A stretch of 51,195 nucleotides of DNA from a bacterium (GCA_020440705.1 JAGRNP010000016.1:1-51195), one strand, 5' to 3'; counted from the first letter of the stretch, positions 34,301-42,469 are shown. A program made the numbers and translations. Notes: generated by a model not told the origin, from the sequence alone.

Positions 34301-35222
34301 GTGTTCGCTGAAGCCCAGTCCCGGCGGGCACTCGTCTTCGGCCTGCTGGCGGTGCTGGCCTGGTCGACGGTGGCCACGGCCTTCAAGCTGGCCCTCCGGC
34401 ACCTGGACCATTTCCAGCTCCTCTTCCTTGCCAACGTGTCCTCCCTCTTGTCGTTGGGAGTGGTGCTGGCGATCGGCGGCGGCTGGCGCCGGCTGGGCCG
34501 GGTCAGCCGGGCCCAGCTCGGCCGCACCGCCCTGCTGGGGCTGCTGAATCCCTTCCTGTACTACCTGGTGCTCTTCAAGGCCTACGCCCTGCTGCCGGCC
34601 CAGGTGGCCCAGCCCCTGAACTACACCTGGGCCCTGACCCTGGCCTGGCTCTCGGTGCCCCTGCTGGGCCAGCGCCTCACCTGGCGCGACGCGGTGGCCG
34701 GACTGGTGTGCTACGCGGGCGTGGTGGTGATCTCGACCGGCGGCCGGGTGGCCGGGATGCGGGTCGAGAGCCCCCTGGGGGTCGGCCTGGCCCTGGGCAG
34801 CACGATCATCTGGGCCCTGTACTGGCCGGGGAACACGCGCTTCGGCCGCGGCCCCGGGGGCGCTCGATCCGGTCGTGGGGCTGTTCCTGGGCTTCGCCTG
34901 GGCCCTGCCGCCGGTGGCGGCGGTGACGGCCCTGTTCAGCGATTTCGCCTTCCCGGCCGCCGGCGTGCTCGGCGGCGCCTACGTGGGCGCCATCGAGATG
35001 GGCTTCACCTTCGTGCTGTGGCTCAGCGCCATGCGCCTGACCGACTCGACGGCGCGCGTCGCCAACCTCATCTTCCTGTCGCCGTTCCTGTCGCTGGTCT
35101 TCATCCGCTTCGTGCTGGGCGAGGCCATCGTGCCGGGGACGCTGGTCGGGCTGGTGTTCATCGTCGGGGGGCTGGTTTGGCAGGGGCGGGGGCGGTCGGC
35201 CGACGGATCCGGCACGGCCTGA
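34301..35222 (+). pseudogene. EamA/DMT-family transporter interrupted by a +1 frameshift
   Basis: Two frames together make one EamA permease of about 305 residues with ten membrane segments. Frame 1 runs from GTG 34301 (GAGG at 34290-34293) through SRRALVFGLLAVLAWSTVAT to STIIWALYWPGNTRF; frame 2 continues LDPVVGLFLGFAWALPPV to VGLVFIVGGLVWQGRG and stops at 35222. The break lies in C4G5 at 34852-34860: removing one G restores continuous coding (FGRGPGALDPVVGLF). Flanking protein similarity is intact on both sides, so this is a very recent mutation, a phase-variable tract or a sequencing error. Such transporters usually export amino acids or metabolites. Confidence 0.8.
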
Positions 35223-35248
35223 TCTCCCTGTGAAAAAACCACTCCATA

Positions 35249-35257
35249 TGTTATAAT
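35249..35257 (+). promoter_or_regulatory. extended -10 promoter of the secreted nuclease-like gene
   Basis: TGTTATAAT is a perfect extended -10 element (TGnTATAAT). The -35 region (near TGTGAA at 35229-35234) is poor, as is usual for this promoter class. Transcription would start near 35264, about 58 nt before the gene. Confidence 0.6.
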
Positions 35258-35321
35258 CGGGCGTCGTTTCCCATCGTGGACGGGCTCCCTGCGCCCGTCC
35301 CGCTCGTTCCGGAGGGATCTC

Positions 35322-37097
35322 TTGCACCGACTCGCCCGCGTTCTCGGTGGACTGGCGCTCGTTCTCGCCGCCGGTCCGGCCCTTGCCTCCTTCACGCCCA
35401 TCCAGCTCGACGGCGAGTTCGCCGACTGGGACGGCCTGGCTCCCCTGCTCACCGACGCCAGCGGCGACGGCGGCACCGTCGACTTCGCGCGCATCTGGGT
35501 CACCAACGACCAGGACTACCTCTACATCCGCTTCGAGACCGGCGGCGAGGTGCAGCCGGACGAGCAGCAGGACATGCTCCTCTACATCGACACCGACGAC
35601 AACCCGGCCACCGGCACGGCGATCAACGGCATCGGCGCCGACCTGTACTGGGAGATCGGCGGGCGCACGGGCACGTACAAGGGCAACGCCATCGACCACC
35701 CGGACATCGGCCTGATGATCGGCCCCACCGTCAGCAACACCGAGTTCGAACTGGCCCTGCGACGCGACGCGACGCCCAACGGCCAGGCCCTGTTTCCGGC
35801 GGGCCAGATCAGCCTCGTGCTGCGCGACGGCGTGAGCCAGGACCGCGCCCCCAACGCCACCGGCCTGGACTACGCCTTCACCGCCGGCAGCGACGTGGCG
35901 CCCACCCTCGACCTGGGCCGCAACGATCCGGACGACGTGCGGCTCGCCTCGTGGAACGTGCAGAGCGACGCCCTGTGGAACGGCGGCGCGGCCGAGGCGG
36001 CGCAGAACCGCCTGCTCGACGCGGTCGATCCGGACGTGCTGATCCTGTGCGAGGTGTGGAACCACAGCGCGAGCCAGACGGCCGCCAAGATCGAGACCTT
36101 CCTGCCCAGCGGCGCCGGCGAGAGCTGGAGCGCGGTGAAGCTCGACCAGGGCAACGTGATCGTGAGCCGCTTTCCCATCCTCGACAGCTGGGAGGTGAAC
36201 CCCGGCTACCGGATCACCGCGGCGCTGCTCGACCTGGGCGCGGGCTTCGACACCGACCTGCTGGTCATCGCCAACCACTGGCGCTGCTGCACCGACGACG
36301 CCAGCCGCCAGGAGGAGGCCGACTCGGTGGTCGAGTTCCTGGCCGACATGCGCTCGCCCGGCGGCGTCATCACCCTGCCCGCCGACACGCCGGTGCTGCT
36401 CGGCGGCGACTTCAACCTGGTGGGCTGGCGCCAGCAGCTGGACACCATCACCACCGGCGACATCGTCAACAACGGCAGCTACGGTCCCGACGCGGCCCCC
36501 GACTGGGACGGCACCGACCTGGGCCACGCCCTGAGCCGCCATCCGGACGGCCGCGCCGGCTACACCTGGCGCAACGACTTCAGCAGCTTCTATCCCGGCG
36601 TGCTCGACTGGATCTTCTACACGGACAGCGTGGCCTTCCTGCAGCACGACTACATCCTCGAGACGCGCACCATGCTGCCGGCCACCCTGAGCGCCAACGG
36701 CCTGCTGCAGGACGACACGTGGGACGCCAGCGACCACGCCATGCGCGTGGCCGACTTCAGCTTCACGAACCTCGCGTCGCCGGTGCCCGACCTGGCCGTG
36801 GGTGCGCGCGGCGCGCGGCTGCTGCCCAACGCGCCGAACCCGTTCAACCCCTCGACGCGGCTCTTCTTCGAGCTCGCGGCGCCGGCCACCGTCGAGCTGC
36901 GCGTGTACGACGCGCGCGGCGCCCTGGTGCGCCGCCTCGACGCGGGCGCGCTCGCGGCGGGCGTGCACGACGTGACGTGGGACGGCGCCGACGACGCGGG
37001 CCGGCCCGTGGCGTCGGGCGTGTACCACGTGCAGCTGCGCGGGGCCCTGCCCGGCGGGCTGGTGCGCGACGTGCGCTCGATCGTGCTCGTCGAGTAG
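35322..37097 (+). CDS. secreted endonuclease/exonuclease/phosphatase-fold protein with sorting domain
   Basis: 591 residues in four parts. A signal peptide (VLGGLALVLAAGPALA) comes first. A CBM9/DOMON-like sandwich (~25-195) follows with LDGEFADWDGL and VTNDQDYLYIRFE. The endonuclease/exonuclease/phosphatase domain (~205-490) has the catalytic motifs ASWNVQ, LILCEVW, LLGGDFNLVGW and SDHAMRV. The C-terminal FlgD/Por-like domain (~510-591) has LPNAPNPFNPSTRLFFEL, VELRVYDARGALVRRL, HDVTWDGADDAGR and VASGVYHV. It would cleave DNA, a phosphodiester or a phospholipid head group outside the cell. The TTG start at 35322 follows GGAGGG (35311-35316). It has its own extended -10 promoter and terminator. 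Confidence 0.88.
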   Translation: MHRLARVLGGLALVLAAGPALASFTPIQLDGEFADWDGLAPLLTDASGDGGTVDFARIWVTNDQDYLYIRFETGGEVQPDEQQDMLLYIDTDDNPATGTAINGIGADLYWEIGGRTGTYKGNAIDHPDIGLMIGPTVSNTEFELALRRDATPNGQALFPAGQISLVLRDGVSQDRAPNATGLDYAFTAGSDVAPTLDLGRNDPDDVRLASWNVQSDALWNGGAAEAAQNRLLDAVDPDVLILCEVWNHSASQTAAKIETFLPSGAGESWSAVKLDQGNVIVSRFPILDSWEVNPGYRITAALLDLGAGFDTDLLVIANHWRCCTDDASRQEEADSVVEFLADMRSPGGVITLPADTPVLLGGDFNLVGWRQQLDTITTGDIVNNGSYGPDAAPDWDGTDLGHALSRHPDGRAGYTWRNDFSSFYPGVLDWIFYTDSVAFLQHDYILETRTMLPATLSANGLLQDDTWDASDHAMRVADFSFTNLASPVPDLAVGARGARLLPNAPNPFNPSTRLFFELAAPATVELRVYDARGALVRRLDAGALAAGVHDVTWDGADDAGRPVASGVYHVQLRGALPGGLVRDVRSIVLVE

Positions 37098-37133
37098 GAT
37101 CCGGCCGCCCCGGCGGTCCGGCGAAGTGTCCCG

Positions 37134-37169
37134 GTGTCCCATTCCCACCACGGAATGGGACACTTTTTT
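37134..37169 (+). terminator. Rho-independent terminator of the secreted nuclease-like gene
   Basis: GTGTCCCATTCC (37134-37145) pairs perfectly with GGAATGGGACAC (37152-37163) across a 6-nt loop and is followed by six T residues. Confidence 0.92.
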
Positions 37170-37207
37170 GCGACACATGTCGGGGGTTCGGTCGTGTCCG
37201 AATCGGC

Positions 37208-37220
37208 GCACGGACCGTGC
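37208..37220. promoter_or_regulatory. inverted repeat, possible enhancer site for the ilvE promoter
   Basis: GCACGG-A-CCGTGC is a perfect 13-bp dyad centred about 85 bp before the predicted sigma-54 transcription start near 37299. That is where activators of sigma-54 promoters commonly bind. Confidence 0.4.
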
Positions 37221-37272
37221 CGGGAAAGGTAACTCGTTGCCGAGCATTGTTTTGAAAAGTGTCCCGCAAAAT

Positions 37273-37288
37273 GGGCACCTGCTTTGCA
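37273..37288 (+). promoter_or_regulatory. candidate sigma-54 promoter upstream of ilvE
   Basis: GGGCAC-N5-TTGCA matches the TGGCAC-N5-TTGCW consensus with one mismatch and has exact GG (37274-37275)-N10-GC (37286-37287) spacing. Transcription would start near 37299, leaving a ~255-nt leader. Confidence 0.55.
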
Positions 37289-37308
37289 ATAGGTGGGGTG
37301 CACCTCCC

Positions 37309-37521
37309 AATCCGGCTTTTTGAGCGAGGGGCCGGATTTCCAGGCGGAGGGGCTGGCAGGGCGAACCCAGCTCCTCCGCACCCCCCGAACCCGGGACTGC
37401 TTGGCGAACGCGGTCCCGGGTTCATCTTGTCCGGCAGCGAACCCCCCCCGCCGGGCGGTCGGCTTGATTTCGACCGCGTCTGATGCGACCTTTGGAGCCA
37501 AGGAGACCCCGCAAACCGGGG
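37309..37521 (+). other. ilvE leader with five successive hairpins (possible structured RNA)
   Basis: Five stems follow one another. H1 AATCCGGC/GCCGGATT (37309-37316 with 37331-37338). H2 13 bp with one GU, 37344-37356 with 37367-37379. H3 14 bp with one GU, 37387-37400 with 37410-37423. H4 GCGGTCG/CGACCGC (37455-37461 with 37471-37477). H5 CCCCG/CGGGG (37507-37511 with 37517-37521), followed by CCTTTCC like a weak terminator 20 nt before the ribosome site. No credible leader peptide and no T-box core were seen. The frame is open through this region from 37293, but its residues look non-coding. Confidence 0.55.
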
Positions 37522-37553
37522 CCTTTCCCCCCAGTATCAGCGAGGAGGATGGG

Positions 37554-38627
37554 ATGCATATCTCGGTCACCAGGAACCCCAATCCCCCGGCTCCCCCGAC
37601 CGGCGACTACGGCTTCGGCTCCAAGTTCACGCCCCACATGTTCCTCATGGAATGGAAGGACGGCGTCTGGTCGAACCCCCGTATCGAGCCCTACCGCAAT
37701 TTCAGCATCGATCCCGCGGCCAAGGTCCTGCACTACGGCCAGGAGATCTTCGAGGGTATGAAGGCCTACCGGAACAAGCAGGACGGCACCGTCCACATGT
37801 TCCGCCCCGACAAGAACGTCAAGCGGTTCAACATCAGCTGCGAGCGCATGTGCATGCCCGCGGTCGATCCGCAGCTCTTCATGACCGCGCTGGAGATGCT
37901 CATCGACATGGACCGCCACTGGGTGCCCGAGAGCCCCAATGCGCTGTACATCCGGCCGACCATGATCTCGACCCAGGTCGGGCTCGGCGTGAAGGCGAGC
38001 ACCGAGTACACGTTCTTCGTCATCGTCGGCCCGGTCGGCTCGTACTTCGTGAACGGCATCAACCCCCTGCGCCTGCGCGTGGAGGAGAAGTACGTGCGCA
38101 GCGCCCACGGCGGCACCGGCTTCGCCAAGACCGGCGGCAACTACAGCGCCGCCCTGCTGCCCATCCAGCTGGCCCAGAAGGCCGGCTACGACAACATCAT
38201 CTGGCTCGACGCGCGGGAGATGAAGTACGTCGAGGAGATGGGCGCCATGAACATCTGCTTCGTGTACGACGACCACGTCATCACGGCGCCGACCGGCGAC
38301 ACGATCCTCAACGGCGTCACGCGCGACTCGGTGGGCGTGCTGCTGCAGGACATGGGCACCCGCTGGGTCGAGGAGCCGCCGGCCATCGCCCAGATCATCG
38401 AGGACGCCCACAGCGGCAGGCTGAAGGAAGTCTTCGCCTGCGGCACCGCGGCGGTCGTCACGCCGGTGGGCGTGATCCACTTCCAGGGCCATGACCACCA
38501 GATCGGCGACGGCGGCGAGGGGCCCCTGACGCTGAAGCTGCGCCAGACCCTGACCGGCATCCACGCCGGCGGCAGCACGCACCACCCCGAGTGGCTGCAC
38601 GTAGTGCCGGTGCACGAGAACGTGTAG
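37554..38627 (+). CDS. ilvE: branched-chain amino acid aminotransferase
   Basis: 357 residues, a fold-type IV PLP enzyme of the longer BCAT group. Motifs seen are VLHYGQEIFEGMKAYR, LYIRPTMIST, GTGFAKTGGNYSAALLP with the PLP lysine Lys192, WLDAREMKYVEEMGAMN and FACGTAAVVTPVG. It transfers amino groups between Leu/Ile/Val and 2-oxoglutarate. ATG 37554 is set by GAGGAGG at 37542-37548; the frame stays open upstream only because the leader is GC-rich. It is monocistronic, followed by a strong terminator, and preceded by a structured leader and a sigma-54-like promoter, which would be unusual for a biosynthetic gene. Confidence 0.95.
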   Translation: MHISVTRNPNPPAPPTGDYGFGSKFTPHMFLMEWKDGVWSNPRIEPYRNFSIDPAAKVLHYGQEIFEGMKAYRNKQDGTVHMFRPDKNVKRFNISCERMCMPAVDPQLFMTALEMLIDMDRHWVPESPNALYIRPTMISTQVGLGVKASTEYTFFVIVGPVGSYFVNGINPLRLRVEEKYVRSAHGGTGFAKTGGNYSAALLPIQLAQKAGYDNIIWLDAREMKYVEEMGAMNICFVYDDHVITAPTGDTILNGVTRDSVGVLLQDMGTRWVEEPPAIAQIIEDAHSGRLKEVFACGTAAVVTPVGVIHFQGHDHQIGDGGEGPLTLKLRQTLTGIHAGGSTHHPEWLHVVPVHENV

Positions 38628-38652
38628 GGCCCGCGCGGCTCGCCGACCATCC

Positions 38653-38686
38653 GGCCCGCCCGGTCATCTGCCGGGCGGGCCTTTTT
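38653..38686 (+). terminator. Rho-independent terminator of ilvE
   Basis: GGCCCGCCCGG (38653-38663) pairs perfectly with CCGGGCGGGCC (38671-38681), followed by T5. Confidence 0.92.
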
Positions 38687-38763
38687 ACGCCCGCCCGCGC
38701 GGCGACCGTGCTAACATGGTGGCCGAATGGCGCCACCCGGCGCCGCACACAGGGGGGACCATC

Positions 38764-39537
38764 ATGACATCCCGAACCGTGCTCGCGTGGGGGCTGCTGC
38801 TCGGTCTGGCGGCGACGCCGGCCGCGGCCGTGCACCTGAACGAGGTCCGCGTCTGGCAGCCGGACACGACGTCCATGGGCGGGCCCGACGACCGCTCGAA
38901 TCGCGACGCCTACGTGGAGTTCGCGGGCGAGCCCGGCGAGGACCTGGCCGGGATCCGCTTCCACACCGTTTCGGGCGGCGGCGTGGTGCAGACGAGTCTC
39001 GCCCTGCCCGCGGTCCTGCCCGCCGACGGCATCTACGCCTTCGGCATCTTCGACGCCTTCGCCTTCGAACAGCCCACCCAGTGGTGCACCGGCTACGACG
39101 ACCTCATCCAGGCCCCGATGTCGTTCCCGGGCGGCCTGATCCTGTACGCGTCGAGCGACCAGACGCTGCTGCTGGTGTCCGGCGGCTGGCTCGGCGAGTT
39201 CGGTACCGATCTCGACGTCGACGACGACGGCGTGCTGGAACAGCCGCCCGGCGTGACGATCCTCGACAGCGTCGGCCTCCGGGCGCAGGGAACCGGGCAC
39301 CTCTACAGCGCGCACACCATCGCCGCCCACGCCGGCGACCTCGTCGCGCGCGTCGTCGACGTGCGGGGCCGGGTGGTGCGCACCCTGGCCGCCGGCGAGG
39401 AGTTCGGCGCGGGGCGGCAGGAGCTGACCTGGAACGGCCGCGACGACGCCGGCCGGCCCTTGCCGTCGGGGGTGTATTTCTATAAGATCCAGGCAGGCGA
39501 TGCGGAGGCGACCGGCCGGCTGGCCCTGATCAAGTAG
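38764..39537 (+). CDS. secreted protein with FlgD/T9SS-like C-terminal domain, function unknown
   Basis: 257 residues from ATG 38764 (GGGGGGA upstream). It has a signal peptide (VLAWGLLLGLAATPAAA). The N-terminal domain (VHLNEVRVWQPDTTS...AYVEFAGEPGEDLAGIRFHTVSG) is a beta sandwich recalling lamin-tail-like surface domains, but I do not name it with confidence. The C-terminal ~65 residues are the sorting-type module: VVDVRGRVVRTLAAGEEF, QELTWNGRDDAGRPLPSG, VYFYKIQAG. The join is abrupt: a partial N-terminal domain runs straight into the module near residue 195. It should be exported and perhaps surface-anchored by the same route as the protein at 35322-37097. Confidence 0.75.
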   Translation: MTSRTVLAWGLLLGLAATPAAAVHLNEVRVWQPDTTSMGGPDDRSNRDAYVEFAGEPGEDLAGIRFHTVSGGGVVQTSLALPAVLPADGIYAFGIFDAFAFEQPTQWCTGYDDLIQAPMSFPGGLILYASSDQTLLLVSGGWLGEFGTDLDVDDDGVLEQPPGVTILDSVGLRAQGTGHLYSAHTIAAHAGDLVARVVDVRGRVVRTLAAGEEFGAGRQELTWNGRDDAGRPLPSGVYFYKIQAGDAEATGRLALIK

Positions 39538-39630
39538 GGCCCGGGGTCGCGAGCCGCGTCCGACGTTTCGAAAACGACTGATCCGCCCTGGCCGGGTGCA
39601 GAGCCGTCCGTCAGATCGTTCGTTTTCCCT

Positions 39631-39660
39631 GGAGCCTGTCCGCGCGAGCGGGCAGGCTCC
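39631..39660. terminator. hairpin between convergent genes
   Basis: GGAGCCTGTCCGC (39631-39643) pairs with GCGGGCAGGCTCC (39648-39660), 13 bp with one GU and a 4-nt loop. The T tail is short, so termination is likely but not strong. Confidence 0.55.
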
Positions 39661-39684
39661 TTGACGTCCGGGGGATCGCTCGCC

Positions 39685-40269
39685 CTAGGCCGCCGCCCCC
39701 CGCTTCTGCGCCCGCCACATCAGCAGCATCAGCAGGGCCGTCGAGACGATGGCCCGCACCGCATACACGGTGGCCAGGGTGCCCTTGCTCGAGAGCAGGG
39801 AGAAGGCCGGCGCCGCCAGCAGCCCCAGCCACGCCGCGAACGACTCGGTGTTTTCCGTCGCCCGCCACAGGCGGTGCACCACGGGGAAGTAGGCGATCAC
39901 GAGGATGAGCTGGATCAGCAGGTGCGAGGTGGCGTGGCGACCGCTGAGGGCCCAGAAGGCGAGGATCGCGGCCACGGCGAGGGTGCAGCCGAGGTCGAAG
40001 CGCGTGAAGCGGGTCGAGGCGTCGCCGAGCACGGCGATGATGATCGCCACGTACACGCAGAGGAAGAGGTCGGCGACGTTGAGGATGTTGTCGAGAGGGG
40101 TGTAGGTGCCGCCGGCGAGGTAGGTGCCCAGGCTGCCGGCCACGGCGACCGAGAAGAAGATCCACATGGCCAGGGCGGGCCTGATGGCCCCGCGCCGGAT
40201 CTGCACCGTGTAGCGCACGGCGATGAACACGTTGATCAGGACGACGGCGGCGACGGAGAAGAGCTGCAC
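39685..40269 (-). CDS. small polytopic membrane protein, function unknown
   Basis: 194 residues with about seven membrane helices (starts near 4, 33, 63, 92, 118, 147, 170). Polar residues in the helices include Asn13, the NVAD motif in helix 3 and a His-Arg pair after helix 5. I do not recognise the family; the size and seven-helix plan recall PQ-loop/SWEET-like carriers, but their PQ motif is absent. It is a single gene, divergent from the exonuclease gene and convergent with the secreted protein. Confidence 0.65.
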   Translation of the reverse strand: MQLFSVAAVVLINVFIAVRYTVQIRRGAIRPALAMWIFFSVAVAGSLGTYLAGGTYTPLDNILNVADLFLCVYVAIIIAVLGDASTRFTRFDLGCTLAVAAILAFWALSGRHATSHLLIQLILVIAYFPVVHRLWRATENTESFAAWLGLLAAPAFSLLSSKGTLATVYAVRAIVSTALLMLLMWRAQKRGAAA

Positions 40270-40343
40270 GGGGAGCCCCGATCGGTTGGGTGGTTGCCGG
40301 GAAGATGATCCGGCGGCCGGCGGCGCGCCAGCCCAATCTGCGC

Positions 40344-40371
40344 TTTCAAGCGGGCCCCGGGCGCATATAAT
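40344..40371 (+). promoter_or_regulatory. candidate promoter of the exonuclease gene
   Basis: A perfect TATAAT (40366-40371) is preceded by TTTCAA (40344-40349) at 16 bp. Transcription would start near 40378, about 34 nt before the ATG. Confidence 0.5.
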
Positions 40372-40411
40372 GGGGAGTCAGGCCGATCCACCGTCCGCGC
40401 GGAGAAGACCC

Positions 40412-41197
40412 ATGCAGAACCTGAAGCTCACCCGGCCCCTGGCCGTCTTCGACCTCGAGACCACCGGCATCGACGTCGAGAAGGACCGCATCGTCCAGCT
40501 CGCGATCATCCGGGTCGAGCCCTACGGGACCCGGCGCACCTTCGAGACCCTGGTCAACCCGGAGCGGCCCATTCCGCCCGAGGCCACCGCGGTCCACGGC
40601 ATCAAGGACGCCGACGTGCGGGACGCGCCGACCTTCGCCCAGGTGCGGCGCGAAGTGGAGGAGCTGCTGGCCGACGCCGACCTGGCCGGCTTCAACTCGG
40701 TGAACTTCGACCAGCCCCTGCTGATGGCCGAGATGAAGCGCGCCGGCTCGGAGCTGGAGTTCCGCGGCCGCCGGCATCTGGACGCCATGCGCATCTTCCA
40801 CCGCATGGAGCGCCGCGACCTGACCGCCGCCTACCGCTTCTACTGCGACAAGGAGCTCACCGGCGCCCACAACGCCCTGGCCGACACCGCGGCCACCCTC
40901 GAGATCCTCGACGCCCAGGTGGGGCGCTACGAGGAGGTGCCGGACGAGGTCGAGGCGCTGCATGCCTTCTGCAATCCGGACGAGGGGCGCTTCGTCGACC
41001 GCACGCGCAAGCTCGTGTGGAACGACCAGGGCGAGGCCGAATTCACCTTCGGCAAGTACCAGGGCCGCTCGCTCAACGCGGTGTGCGAGGAGAACCGCGG
41101 CTACCTGGAGTGGATGCTGAACAAGGACTTCAGCGAAGAGGTGAAGGGCATCCTGCGCGAGGCCCTCGGCGGCGTGTTTCCGCGGAAGGACGGCTGA
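40412..41197 (+). CDS. DnaQ-like 3'-5' exonuclease with ExoX-type C-terminal domain
   Basis: 261 residues. The DEDDh exonuclease motifs are present: Exo I FDLETTG (Asp14, Glu16), Exo II GFNSVNFDQPLL, Exo III HNALADTAAT with the catalytic His. The C-terminal ~60 residues (EFTFGKYQGRSLNAVCEENRG then YLEWML) match the small domain found after exonuclease X and related enzymes, thought to contact DNA. It probably trims single-stranded 3' ends in repair; it is not a polymerase subunit by context. ATG 40412 is fixed by GGAGAAG at 40401-40407. The DUF2270 gene follows after 2 nt. Confidence 0.92.
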   Translation: MQNLKLTRPLAVFDLETTGIDVEKDRIVQLAIIRVEPYGTRRTFETLVNPERPIPPEATAVHGIKDADVRDAPTFAQVRREVEELLADADLAGFNSVNFDQPLLMAEMKRAGSELEFRGRRHLDAMRIFHRMERRDLTAAYRFYCDKELTGAHNALADTAATLEILDAQVGRYEEVPDEVEALHAFCNPDEGRFVDRTRKLVWNDQGEAEFTFGKYQGRSLNAVCEENRGYLEWMLNKDFSEEVKGILREALGGVFPRKDG

Positions 41198-41199
41198 GC

Positions 41200-41949
41200 A
41201 TGGCCCGGGAAGACGGCAAGGACCAGAAGGCGCAGAACGAGATGCGCCTCGAGTTCCCCGGCGCGCCGGACGACGCGCCCGAGTTCGAGAACACGCCCCT
41301 GACCCGGGCCGAGTACATCACGGCCCTTTCGCATTTCTACCGCGCCGAGATGCACCGTTCGCTGGTGTGGCGGTCGCGCCTGGACACGACCACCAACTGG
41401 GCCATCGTGGCCACCCTCGCGATCCTCACCGCGAGCCTGAACAACCCGACCTACGCCGGCGAGGCGCTCATGCTGGGCATGCTCGCCAACATCGTCTTCC
41501 TGACCATCGAGGCCCGCCGCTTCCGCTTCTTCGACGTGTGGCGCGCGCGGGTGCGCATGCTCGAGGAGAACTTCTACGGCGGCATCCTGCGGCGCGACCA
41601 GGTCAGCCCCCTCAACTCGTGGGGCGCCCACGTGGCCGACGACCTGCTCTGCCCGCGCTTCCACCTCACCCGCCTGCAGGCCTTCCGGGCCCGCCTGATG
41701 CGCAACTTCCGCTGGATCTTCATTTTCCTGCTGTGCGCCTGGATCGTGCACCGTCTCGCGCCCCTGAGCGAGGCGAGCGGCACCGGCATGACTTCGGTGC
41801 CCGGCTGGGTGCCCGACGCGGTAGTGGCGATCATCTACCTGTCGCTGCTGGCCATCGTGATCTTCACGCCCAAGGCCCTGGCGCCCGAGGTGGCGTACTG
41901 GCCGGACCCGGAGCATCCGGGCGAGGACATCTCCTCGCTGGACGTGTGA
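41200..41949 (+). CDS. DUF2270 family membrane protein
   Basis: 249 residues. The family signature LSHFYRAEMHRSLVWRSRLD and TTTNWAIV at the first helix is clear. Four membrane helices are expected (near 63-82, 88-105, 166-183, 204-223), separated by an amphipathic part (FRFFDVWRARVRMLEENFYG). Both ends face the cytoplasm if the even number is right. The function is unknown; family members often neighbour repair or transport genes. ATG 41200 lies 2 nt after the exonuclease stop, so the two are co-transcribed. Confidence 0.85.
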   Translation: MAREDGKDQKAQNEMRLEFPGAPDDAPEFENTPLTRAEYITALSHFYRAEMHRSLVWRSRLDTTTNWAIVATLAILTASLNNPTYAGEALMLGMLANIVFLTIEARRFRFFDVWRARVRMLEENFYGGILRRDQVSPLNSWGAHVADDLLCPRFHLTRLQAFRARLMRNFRWIFIFLLCAWIVHRLAPLSEASGTGMTSVPGWVPDAVVAIIYLSLLAIVIFTPKALAPEVAYWPDPEHPGEDISSLDV

Positions 41950-41980
41950 TTCCGCGGCTGGATCCCGGCCTGCATGCGAA

Positions 41981-42006
41981 GGCCCCGGGCGACGACGCCC
42001 GGGGCC
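41981..42006. terminator. hairpin terminator between convergent genes
   Basis: GGCCCCGGGCG (41981-41991) pairs with CGCCCGGGGCC (41996-42006), 11 bp with a 4-nt loop. There is no U run, but it is placed between two gene ends. Confidence 0.6.
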
Positions 42007-42028
42007 ATTGCGTCGGCGGGCGGTCCGG

Positions 42029-42469
42029 CTACCAGCGCGTGATGCCGCGCACGCACAGGAAGCGCGCGTAGGCGATCTCGCCGATGGCCACCAGGTAGAT
42101 GACCACCGTGAAGATCACGGCGCCGGAGCCCATGAGCGCCGCGCCGTCCTTCATGCCGAAGTTGTGGATCGAGGTGGCGATCAGGGAGAGCAGGGCCACG
42201 AAGAAGAGCGGTCCGGCGACCCGGCGACGCAGCAGCAGCGCGATCGAGCCGGCGACGGCGCCCCAGACGGCGAGGGCCCAGGTGGCGTCGACCCAGGTGG
42301 GGAAGCCGTAGAAGAACTCGAGCTGCTCGGGCGTGAACTGGCTCATGTACGACTCGTTGCGCGTCTGGGTCATGAGGTAGTCGAAGGCCCCCATGAGGTT
42401 CCACAGCAGGGTGACGATGCCCACGATCCACAGGTGTTTGGGGGCGGGCTTGGTTCGGGATTCGGTCAT
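42029..42469 (-). CDS. small four-helix membrane protein, function unknown
   Basis: 146 residues from ATG 42469, chosen because GGAGG lies 5 nt upstream. Four hydrophobic helices start with HLWIVGIVTLLWNLMGAFDY, followed by the loop FYGFPTWVDATWALAVWGAVAG, a motif shared by small proteins often labelled as putative sugar transporters without proof. No catalytic residues are seen. It is divergent from the pseudaminic acid locus; the 318-bp spacer between them holds palindromes and a sigma-54-like promoter for pseB. Confidence 0.7.
   Translation of the reverse strand: MTESRTKPAPKHLWIVGIVTLLWNLMGAFDYLMTQTRNESYMSQFTPEQLEFFYGFPTWVDATWALAVWGAVAGSIALLLRRRVAGPLFFVALLSLIATSIHNFGMKDGAALMGSGAVIFTVVIYLVAIGEIAYARFLCVRGITRW

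Noticed and set aside
37293-37553. N-terminal extension of the branched-chain aminotransferase
   Set aside because: The frame is open, but the residues resemble no family sequence and a strong ribosome site defines ATG 37554.
37289-37553. T-box or leader-peptide attenuator for ilvE
   Set aside because: No T-box core sequence and no run of Leu, Ile or Val codons in a short frame was found.
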